33,869 bases of DNA from Baffinella frigidus (taxonomy: Eukaryota; Cryptophyceae; Cryptomonadales; Baffinellaceae): contig MU646838.1 in assembly GCA_026770585.1 (NCBI GenBank), positions 224,573 through 258,441 of the forward strand. Direction: 5' to 3'. Under the pieces are notes generated by a model. The model worked only from the letters and a program-made list of their open reading frames with translations, was not told the origin of the DNA and made no database searches. The translations under genes and the position numbers were made by a program. Every line of letters begins with the position of its first letter. Within the stretch, counting starts at the first letter, position 1. Of the stretch, positions 1 through 8,435 are shown piece by piece.

Positions 1-488
1 CCCCCCCACACACAGTCCCTCTCACCTTTTGGAATCTTGCTTTCTCTTCTGGGGTATCCGTGGTTGGAGCTCTTAAACTTCCGCCAGAAAACAAGTCATT
101 GGTGGACCTCCGCGCGCTTTCGAAAGTGAGTGGTTGGACAGTCGAGCTGATTCGTGGCGGCAAGCCTCCTGTTTTGGTTTCGGGATAAGGGTTGGGATTT
201 AGGGCCAAGGCATAGAAAAATGTAACAAAAACAATAAAATCTAAACAGAGGAGATTCAAAACCTGATCCCTAAACCCGAACCTTACAACGGACTTGGAGA
301 GGATTTCGAATAATCCTTCAGCTATAAGACCTACGACCCTACGGCAGGCAATACCGTAGGACATAGGGGGGTTTCAGTTATTTTCTGCGGATAAGGTAAC
401 ATAAAGTCAGGCAGAATGGTCCAGAAATCCACAGAATGGTCCAAAAATCCATATCCATACGTAGCCAGTGAACCAAGGTGATTTCAAT
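1..488. other. No gene recognised; short direct duplication
   Basis: I see no convincing reading frame here. At 413-432 and 433-452 a 20-bp unit beginning AGAATGGTCC is directly duplicated with two or three changes. The stretch is more AT-rich than the genes to the right and leads into the first telomere-like block. Confidence 0.5.
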
Positions 489-740
489 ATTGTTTTAGGT
501 TTTGGTGTTTGGGGATTGGGGTTTAGGTTTGAGGGTTTGGGGTGGAGGGTTTAGGGTCCAGGGTTTAGCGTTTAGCGTTTAGGGTTTGGGTTCTAGGGTT
601 GAGGGTTGAGGGTTTAGGGTTTAGGATTTAGGGTTCAGGGTTTAGGGTTTAGGGTGTAGGGTTTAAAAGTTAGCGGTTAGCGATAAGTGGTTCGCGGTGA
701 TCGGTTATCGGTCAGCGGTTAGGGGTTAGGGGATTGAGGT
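489..740 (+). repeat. Degenerate TTTAGGG-type block (G-rich on +)
   Basis: The stretch is built from 7-bp units related to TTTAGGG (GTTTAGG, GTTGAGG, GTTCAGG), drifting at the right into GTTAGCG/GTTAGGG variants (about 665-735). The units are too divergent for a functional telomere and look like an interstitial degenerate array. No gene overlaps it. Confidence 0.8.
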
Positions 741-864
741 AAGGATCTTGGAAGGATCTTGGACCTTCACTTATGAAGATATGTCGCTTCCCCACATAAC
801 CTCTAATTGCGGTGAGGGAATCAAGATCTTTCATACATGAAGAATTAATTGGAGGTTGTATGAA

Positions 865-930
865 GGGTAAACCCCCGTAAACCCCCTTGGATGTGTTGGG
901 TAAACCCCCGTAAAACCCCTTGGCTGGTGT
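865..930. repeat. 33-bp tandem direct duplication
   Basis: Two adjacent 33-bp copies (865-897 and 898-930), each starting GGGTAAACCCCCGTAAA, differ at a few positions. The unit resembles a run of telomere-like C-rich units with an inserted TTGG segment. No coding potential is evident. Confidence 0.7.
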
Positions 931-1085
931 ACGCCAGTGTCTGCATATGCAGGTCCTTACTTGAATCAGAAAGCAACAAAAAACGCTTGACGATGTGTTG
1001 TTTTCTTGCCTGTATTCAACAACGTGGCTTGCCCTGTCTCTCTGGGGATATTACCCCATGTAGGATCCTGGAGTGACTTTACACA

Positions 1086-1136
1086 GGTCACGTCCTCTCG
1101 GCCACGTCCCCTCGGTCACGTCCACTATAAGGAGAT
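1086..1136 (+). promoter_or_regulatory. Possible promoter: CACGTCC repeats plus TATAAGG
   Basis: Three short near-repeats of the form (G)TCACGTCC or CCACGTCC lie about 14 bp apart and are followed by TATAAGG and AGATATAG. ACGT-core repeats just before a TATA-like box can mark a promoter. No gene can be recognised in the 3 kb to the right, so this is suggestive only. Confidence 0.2.
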
Positions 1137-1544
1137 ATAGAACTCGGCACGTGCCATCCGTCTTTCCTCTCAGTGAAGCCTAATTCGCACACGATGTCTC
1201 CGTGTGTCTCTAGCGCCCGAGCGGAGCACTTCCACGAGAGGTTATGAGCCCAGAGTCTCTAACTTTCTCTGTCTTTTGCTCTCGTCAAGGCGAAGTGCTC
1301 GTGGGCGGACTTCCCTACTAACTACAGAAGATGGTGCATATGCCATCTGATTCGCGTCAAGGCTGGCGGCAAGCAGGTGGACCGGCTGTTCTAGGGGTTG
1401 CTGAAATCGTGGTACGTATCACACAAGAGGGCTCCAGAGAAAGAGACGTCTATCCTCGTCAGATCTCACGAAAGCAAATTTAGGCTTCTGGGTATTTCGT
1501 GTTTCGTTTTTTTGGATTTAGTGTTTTTTTGTTTGAGGTTTCGG

Positions 1545-2583
1545 ATTCAGGGATTTGGGAAAAGGGTTTGGGGTGTAGAGTTTAATGTCTAAGGTTCAGG
1601 GTTTTGGGTTTAGGAATTAGGGTTTAGGGTTTAGGGTTTAGAGTTTAGGGTTGAGGGTTTAGGGTTGAGGGTCTAAGGTTAAGATTTTAGGGTTCAGGGT
1701 TCAGGGTTTACCATCCAAGGGTTTAGAGGTGAGGATTCAGGGTTCAGGGAACAGGGCTCAGGGTTCAGGGTTAAGGGTTTAGGTTTGAGTGTATGGAGTT
1801 CAGAATATGGTGTTTACGGTTTAGGGTTTAGGGTTCAAGGGTTTAGGATGTAGTGTTCGGGGTTTGGGTTTTGGGTTTTGGGTTTAGGGTTTGGAGTGTG
1901 GGGTGCAGGGTTTATGGTTTAGGGTACAGGGTTCAGCGTTCAGGGTTTAGGCTTCAGGGTTCAGGGGGCATTTCAGTTTTCGGTTTTTGAATTCAGTGTA
2001 TTGGGTTTGAGGTCACGGGTTCAGGAATTTGTTGAATGGATTTGGGGTTTAGGGTTTCGAGTTTGAGGTTTAGGGTTCAGGGTTCAGGGTTTAAGGTGTA
2101 GGGTCTACGGAAGCATGCCGCCCATGTTTGGAGTTAAAAGAACCTAAAGGACCTAAAGGGTCAAGGCTGCAAAGTTCAGGTTCAGGCTTCACGAAATAGG
2201 GTTTAGAGTTTAGTGTTTAGGGTTTAGGGTCTAGGGTTTAGGGTTGAGGGTTTGGGGTTTGGGGTCAAGGGTTTAGGGTTTGCTATGTAGATTTCAGAAT
2301 TTGTGGTGAACGGTTTACGGTTTAGGGTTTAAAGTTTGGGGTTGAGGTTTTAGGGTTCAGGGTTTAGGGTGTAGGGTTCAGAGTTTAGGGTTTGGGGTAT
2401 GGGGTCTGGGGTTCAGTGTTTATGGTTTAGGGTGTTGGTTTTGGTTTTGGTTTCAAGGTTCGGGTTTTAGTGTTTAGGGTTGAAGCATCAGGACTCTGGG
2501 TTTAGGGATTAGGGTTCAAGGCTTAGGATTTCATGTTTAATGTTCAACGTTTATGGTTCATGGTTCACCATTTGGGGTTCAGG
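1545..2583 (+). repeat. Degenerate telomere-like array, TTTAGGG strand on +
   Basis: About 1 kb of 7-bp units of the family TTTAGGG, TTCAGGG, TTGAGGG and GTTTGGG, with frequent point changes and one- or two-base slips. It is interrupted at 2106-2165 by unrelated sequence that has an inverted relative near 4022-4089. It ends at about 2584, where the strand of the repeat reverses. Confidence 0.85.
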
Positions 2584-3360
2584 GCTTAAGCTTCACCCTG
2601 CACCATAAACCACGATCCCTGATCCCTGAACCCTGAACCCTACAGTCTTAACAATACACCTAAACCACTAAACACCACACCCCAGCGCCAAACCCTAACC
2701 CCTGAATCCCTAAGACCATCAACTTGAAACGCTAAACCATAAACGCCGAACGCTCCATCCATACCCTAATCCCCAAACCCCGAACCCTAACCCCTGAATG
2801 CAAAAGCACTTTGACCTTCATTCTTCACTCCAAGACCCCAACCCTGCACCTCAGACGCTAAAAGCTGAACCCTCAAGGTAAAACCAAAACCCCTAAACAC
2901 TCAAACCTGAACTCTGAATCCTTGACCCTAAACCTTAAACAATAAACCCTAATTTCTGAACGCTCAACCCTGAACCCTAAACTCTAAACCCTAAACCCTA
3001 AACCCTAAGCCCTAAGCCCTACAACCAAAACCCTAAACCCTAAACCCTAAACCCTAAACCCTGAACCCTGAACCCTAAACCCCAAACCCTAAACCCTAAA
3101 CCCTGAACCCAAAACCTTCAACACTAAACCCTCAACCCCAAACCCTAAACCCTAAACTCTAAACCCTAAACCTTAAACCCTAAACCCTAAACCCTAAATC
3201 CTAGACCCCAAACCCTAAACCTTCAACCCTCAACCCTGAACCATAAAGCCTAGACCCTGAACCCCCAATCATAAGCCCTAAACCTAAGCCCTGAACTCTG
3301 AACCCTAAAAACAGCAAACTGAACCCCAAACGTTGGAATCCTGATCCCAACCCCTAAAAT
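2584..3360 (-). repeat. Degenerate telomere-like array, CCCTAAA strand on +
   Basis: From about 2596 the same 7-bp family continues in the opposite orientation (CCCTAAA, CCCTGAA, CCCTCAA, CCCCAAA). Together with the block to its left this makes a head-to-head arrangement meeting at the palindrome GCTTAAGC (2584-2591). The most regular part is about 2985-3200. Confidence 0.85.
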
Positions 3361-3530
3361 TCAGCACCCTCTTTAGTTCACGCCACGGCCCCTTGGCACA
3401 GCAGCAGCGCGAACAGGCCCTCGGCATGCCATTGCATGGTCCACGCCAGCACTGCTTCGCTGTCGCGATCCTCCTACGGTAACCCCAACCTAGGATCCGA
3501 ACGTCGTTCCTGTTCGCTACCTTGGACTCA

Positions 3531-3896
3531 GGCCGTTTCTTACGCTGGAATCGAGGAAGGAAGAATAAGGATTTCGGTGTCGTAAAATGTCATCACGGTA
3601 GAAATGGTGAATTCCTTATTTCTCCAAAGCCAACAAACGACCTCGGATCGGGCGAATAGAGGTCGCTATTTCATCGGTTTTAGACTTCCGGAGAAATAAG
3701 CAAATATCAACGATGTAAGAGATTATGTCATGGCAAAGACTCATGACCTGGACGTTGCGCGATTTCGGTCGAAGGCTTTTGAAATCCAAGGGCTCCAAGG
3801 CAAAAAAGAGCTCTTTCGAGGTTCCTTTTTGCCTCCAAAACACGCCCTCTTTTTGTCCTTATTCTTCCTTCCTCGATTCCAGCGTAAGAAACGGCC
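3531..3896. mobile_element. 366-bp non-autonomous element with 41-bp perfect terminal inverted repeats
   Basis: 3531-3571 and 3856-3896 are perfect reverse complements over 41 bp (outer end GGCCGTTTCTTACGCTGG). Both ends are bounded by the trinucleotide TCA (3528-3530 and 3897-3899), consistent with a 3-bp target-site duplication. The interior has no convincing transposase; its short frames are unremarkable. This is the architecture of a MITE-type or fold-back DNA element. I do not recognise the superfamily. Confidence 0.75.
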
Positions 3897-3899
3897 TCA

Positions 3900-4306
3900 C
3901 TCCCAATCTTTCAGGCCCTACCCCGCTCGTCAACTCCGGAGGGACCTGTTCGATCCTTCAGGTCCTTAAGGTTCTTTTAGCTCCCACCATAGGCGGACAC
4001 CGGAGATCGACTCGACCTTTAGGTCCACCCTTTAGGTCCTTTAGGTTTTAATTTCGCCCAACATAGCCCAACGCCACGCCCTTCCGTAGAAAGGACTGCA
4101 GAGAAAGCATTTTTTTTTTACCCTCTGCCTCACCCTCATCAGTCATGAGCCTCAATAGTACGGATTTGGCTGCTCTTTAAAATAGTAATTAAACAATCTC
4201 TTCGTTCGAAGGGGGGGCCTCTTTCGAACGGGAGAGAGGTCTGCACCGGCCACGCGTTGAGCCACACTGCCGCCAGTGGCTGCTCGTTGATCTGCCAACA
4301 GTCATC
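3900..4306. other. Upstream region of the RAP gene; no separate gene seen
   Basis: It contains TTTAGGTCC-type short repeats (about 3958-4045). The stretch around 4028-4048 is the reverse complement of 2138-2158 (AACCTAAAGGACCTAAAGGG), and a CTACGGAAG match lies on the far side of both copies. A short inverted repeat based on TTCGAA sits at 4204-4228. No TATA box is obvious before the start at 4307. Confidence 0.4.
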
Positions 4307-7167
4307 ATGCGGCTTCTCGCGCGACTCGCCCTCCTCGTCGCGCCGTGCGGGGCCTTCTTTCACGGCGCTGCCCCGGGCTGGGGGCTGGCACCTCGATCGC
4401 TTTCCTCTCCGCGCGGGGCACAGCAGCCGTTCTGCGCACGCCAGCTGGTGGCTGCCAGGCAGGATGGTGCTGCGGTTGGTGGTTGGTGGGCGGGCCAGGC
4501 TCAGGTGGGGGCGGATCGGTCGGGGCCGGCGAGCTGCGTCACCCTCCGTATGGAGGGCCGTGCGGGGGTTGGAGGGGGCAGAGGGAGCGCGGGGAGGGGA
4601 CGCGGACGGGAAACCCTAAACCCACGGCGTCCTCTTGACTCTCGCCAGCTCACGGTCGTGATCAAGGAATGCAGGGAGCTGGGGGAGCTTGCGCGCATTC
4701 TGCACGAGCAGCGAGAGGGGCTTGACCACATCCACATGAGTGCCGCGTGGGGGTGTCTGGCGAGGATTGGAGCAAGCCGGGGCCGAGAAGAGGTGGGATT
4801 GGTTGTGACCACGATGCAAGACAGGACACGGGATGTTCTGGATAAAATGGGCGCGCGAGAAACTGCGAATGTGAAACCCTAAACCCTAAACCCTGATCCC
4901 TAAACCCTAAATCCTAAACCCTAAACCCTAAACCCTAAACCCCGAACCCTAAACCCTAAACTCTGGACCCTAAACACTCAACCCTAAACCCTAAACCCTC
5001 AACCCTGAACTCTAAACCCTACACCCTGAACCCCAAACCCTAAACCCTGAACCCTGAACCCTGAACCCTGAACCCTCAACCCTCAACCCTCAACCCTCAA
5101 CCCCCAGCCCTCAGCCTAAACCCTGAACCCTGAACCCTGAAACCTAAACCCTAAACCCTAAACCAGGCCATGCACTCAATGGCGAAGCTTTATCTGGCGG
5201 GGATTCGGGTGGATCGGGGCCTGCTGGAGGCGATGCAGACGCGGGCGACAGAGACGGCGGGCGAGTTCATCCCTCAGGCCGTCGCGAACGTACTTTGGGC
5301 GCTGGCGACTATGGGGGAAAGGGCGGATCGGGGGCTTCTGGAAGCGATGCAGACAAGGGCGACGGCGACGGCGGGGGGTTTTGACCCTCAGCACGTCGCA
5401 AATCTTCTTTGGGCGCTGGCCACGATGGGGGAAAGGGCTGATCCGGGGCTGATCAAGGCGATGCAGACGCGTGCGACAGCGACGGCGCGGGAGTTCAAAC
5501 CTCAGGCTGTCTCGAACCTGCTGTGGTCGCTGGCGACGATGGGTGAGCTGGCTGATGTGGGGCTACTGGACGCGATGCAGACGCAGGCGAAGGCGACGGT
5601 GGGGCAGTACACCACTCAGAACGTCGCGAACCTGCTTTGGGCGCTGGCGACGATGGGGGAGAGTGCTGATCCGGGGCTGATGAAAGTGCTTCAGACGCGG
5701 GCGACGGCCACGGCGGGGGGCTTCAAGCCTCAGGAAGTCGCGAACCTGCTCTGGGCGCTGGCGACGATGGGCGAGAGGGCTGATCGAGGGCTGCTGGATG
5801 CGATGCAGAAGCGAGCGACGGCCACGGAGGGGGGTTTCAAGCCTCAAGAAGTCGCGAACCTTCTTTGGGCGCTGGCGACGATGGGTGAGAGTGCTGATAG
5901 AGGGCTTCTGGACGCGATGCAGAGACGAGCGAAGGCGACGACGGGGCAGTACACCCCGCAGAACGTCGCAAATCTGCTGTGGGCGCTGGCCACGATGGGG
6001 GAGAGGGTTGATAGAGGGTCGATGAAGGCGATACAGACTCATGCGAAGGCGACGGATGGAGGTTTCAAGCCTCAAGAAGTCGTGAACCTGCAGTGGGCGC
6101 TAGCGACGAAGCGGGAGAGTGCTGATCGAGGGCTGCTGGATGCGATGCAGAGGCGGGCGACGGCCACGGAGGGGGAGTTCAAGCCTCAAGAAGTCGCGAA
6201 CCTGCTCTGGGCGCTGGCAACGATGGGGGAGAGTGCTGATAGAGGGCTGCTGGATGCGATGCAGAAGCGGGCGACGGCGACGGCGGGGGGGTTCAAGCCT
6301 CAAGAAGTCGCGAACCTTCTTTGGTCGCTGGCGACGATGGGGGAGAGGGCTGATCGGGAGCTGCTGGAGGCGATGCTGAACCAAGCGACGGTGACGGCGG
6401 GGGATTTCACCCCTCAGGGTGTCTCGAACCTTCTTTGGTCGCTGGCGGTGATGGGAGAGAAGGCGGACCAGGGGCTACTGGTGGCGATGCACAGGCGGGC
6501 GATGGCAACTGTGGGGGAGTTCGACGCTCAGAACATCGCGAACCTGCTTTGGGCACTGGCGGTCATGGACGTTGCGTTTGACCAGGAACTGGCTGTCCTT
6601 GTCGACCGTTTGGCAGGGCGCATCCTCGGGCTCCGTGACCAGCTCACCCAGGGCCACAAGCGCCAGCTTCACCAGTGGCTTCTATCGTGCGAGTTGGGGC
6701 TCGCGTATCGTGCGAGCTGGGGCTGGCGGCGCGTGAAGCAGGCAATAGGCGAGGCGTGTCTGCAGGCTTTCTCCGGGAGTGGGACCCGGAACTCGCAGCT
6801 TCAGCAGGAGGTGGCCGTTTCATTTGCGGCGCTGAGGAGCGCTGGGTTGGAGGTGGACATTGAGGAGGAGTTTCACGACACCAGGTCTGGGTACAGCATC
6901 GACGTCCTGGTGCGGACACGGTCGGCAGCCGGCAGCACTGAGTGGGCAGTGGAGGTGGACGGGCCCTTTCATTTTCTCGGGGACGGCAGGACCCCGAGCG
7001 GGAGCACGCTGCTGAAAAGGAGGCAGCTGGACCAGCAGGGTTACACGGTGGTGCCAGTGCCGTTCTGGGAGTGGCAAGCGCTCACGGGCGCTGACGCTGA
7101 GCGGAATTACCTCCAGGACAAGCTCAGGGCGGCCAGAAAAACTGTGTCTGGAAAATTGCTGTATTAA
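4307..7167 (+). CDS. RAP-domain protein with octotricopeptide-type repeats (putative organellar RNA-binding factor)
   Basis: Proposed exons are 4307-4504, 4649-4870 and 5167-7167, giving 806 residues; both introns are phase 0 with GT...AG ends. The N-terminus (MRLLARLALLVAPCGAFFHG) looks like a signal peptide. Residues from about 67 hold a degenerate helical repeat, and residues 175 to about 630 hold twelve repeats. Eleven of these are exactly 38 residues, with core PQxVANLLWALATMGE. A basic linker follows, then a C-terminal RAP domain (about 700-790) with the typical DGPFHF block, a GYTVVPVPFWEW strand-turn and the YLQDKL end. RAP and 38-residue (OPR) repeat proteins in algae usually bind organelle transcripts and act in their stability, splicing or translation; the specific target is unknown. 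Exon 1 and its intron are less certain, because the frame is also open through 4505-4648. The stop is followed by intergenic repeats. Confidence 0.85.
4871..5166 (+). repeat. Intron of the RAP gene made of CCCTAAA-type repeats
   Basis: This 296-bp intron is telomere-like repeat nearly end to end, starting GTGAAACCCTAAA and ending CTAAACCAG. Splicing joins ARETAN to AMHSMAKLYLAG in phase 0 and restores a continuous helical repeat. Inside it are uniform blocks: four CCCTGAA (5045-5072), then four CCCTCAA (5073-5100). Confidence 0.75.
5269..6522 (+). repeat. Eleven tandem 114-bp coding units (38-residue repeats)
   Basis: Units start every 114 bp from 5269 without a single insertion or deletion; a twelfth, diverging unit starts at 6523. 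Neighbouring units such as those at 5725 and 5839, or 6067 and 6181, are very similar at DNA level, pointing to recent duplication or gene conversion. Changes concentrate at a few codons per unit, which may include the RNA-contacting positions. Confidence 0.9.
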
Positions 7168-7397
7168 AGGACCCACAGCGCGATGCATTCTCCAGACACC
7201 CCAGAACCTCGCCCCCCCCCGCCCCTCCCTCCTACAAGGGTTCAGGGATCCCTTCGGGATCCCCCAGGATCCAACCTAGAAGATTTACATGCACATCGTC
7301 TTGTCTGTAGGACCTAGCGCCTCGACCAAGAGATTTGCTTCAAGCACAAGGTCCTATCTCTGCGAACGAGAGCAGCTGTACCGCCTCAGATGCTGTT

Positions 7398-7515
7398 CAG
7401 GGGTACCTCGCTCATAAGAAACCGCTCCTTCCCCTAGGACCACCGTAGGGCCCTAGGCATGGTCCTACTGTAGGGTCCTGGGAGGGGGCGGTTTCTTATG
7501 GGCGAGGTACCCCTG
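7398..7515. mobile_element. Palindromic MITE-like element, copy 1
   Basis: The 118-bp element starts CAGGGGTACCTCGCTCATAA and ends with its near reverse complement (terminal repeats of about 28 bp, one or two mismatches). The interior (CCTAGGACCACCGTAGGGCC and similar) is itself largely self-complementary. Related copies are at 7660, 23166 and 29572. Confidence 0.8.
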
Positions 7516-7659
7516 TACAAAGTGGTCCCCGCAGGAGCTCCGTCCGAGGAAGCCGACCAGGACAGGGAGAGGAGCCCTCCTCTCCACATTCATTGATGTG
7601 CTCAAGATGTATGATACCCCTCAAGTGCCGAGTAGGCTTGGCTTATACGCCCTACCGTA

Positions 7660-7780
7660 CAGGGGTACCTCGCTCATAAGAAACCGCCTCCCAGTAGGAC
7701 CCTGCAGTATGTACGGCTATTATTGGGGCCCTCTGGTGGTCCTCGGGGGGGTGCAGTTTCTTATGAGCAAGGTAGCCTTG
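7660..7780. mobile_element. Palindromic MITE-like element, copy 2
   Basis: 121 bp with the same left terminus as copy 1. The right terminus is more diverged (TTATGAGCAAGGTAGCCTTG). It is flanked on the left by GTA and on the right by TAG, compatible with a TA dinucleotide target site. It lies 144 bp after copy 1 in the same intergenic region. Confidence 0.75.
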
Positions 7781-8435
7781 TAGGGCCCTAGGACCTGCCT
7801 ATGACCTCTCGGGGTCCAATTTTGATCCCATGGCCACTTACGGGATGTAGCACACGTGAAGAGACAGTACACGTGTACTGATGTTAGCTGTCCGGGCGTG
7901 CGCACTGTCTTTGTTGTCTACGTCCGGTGCTTGAGCCTGGCCTCCTCTCACTGTAGCTCGGATCGACGACGTCAGGTACAACCCCGGCTGGCTCGCTGCG
8001 CGGAAGTCAACCTCGATACCTAAGTCAACCTCGACGCACACGACCCAATTCTCGCACCATTCGCTCACTGCGAACGCTACAACAAGGGCTCATAACCTGT
8101 GAACGATTCAAGCCCCACGTGCCACGCGGAGTCTCTTGTCTTTCGTTAGGTTTACTGAAACGGATCAGCAGGCCTTAGGAGGGCCGGAGTTTCCAGTCAA
8201 CTCTCTCTTAGAAGGACCGGAGTTTCCAGTCAACTCTCGTAAGTGAATCTACTGTGGAGGCCCAAGTGAATCTACCTTGGCGTCCTCACAACCTTGCGTC
8301 CTTACGTGCCTCGCACCCCTCTCACCACCCTCGCAAAACACGCTGCCCCCCCCCTGTGGGTATCTAGGCTCGAAGGGTATCTCAGGACGCACGGTTATGA
8401 GGACGTGACGCCAGTAGCGTTCACCCCCCCCGGGA

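Larger units (their letters stand above)
7168..8435. other. Intergenic region between convergent genes
   Basis: It lies between the stop of the RAP gene (+) and the stop of the transporter gene (-). It holds two copies of a palindromic small element (listed separately) and a 33-bp tandem duplication at 8175-8207 and 8208-8240 (core CCGGAGTTTCCAGTCAACTC), followed by a repeated AAGTGAATCTAC at 8241 and 8264. No gene is supported. Confidence 0.6.

Noticed and set aside
1545-3360. CRISPR-like or origin-type array
   Set aside because: The unit is 7 bp without spacers, degenerate, and of telomere type; the host is eukaryotic.
3725-4051. 108-codon plus-strand frame across the right end of the 366-bp element
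   Set aside because: It runs through a terminal inverted repeat and short TTTAGGTCC repeats. Its translation shows no domain or conserved pattern.
5176-7188. Long minus-strand and alternate-frame reading frames across the RAP gene
   Set aside because: They are shadows of the 114-bp coding repeat: Arg/His-rich repetitive translations with no domain, while the + frame gives clear helical repeats and a RAP domain.
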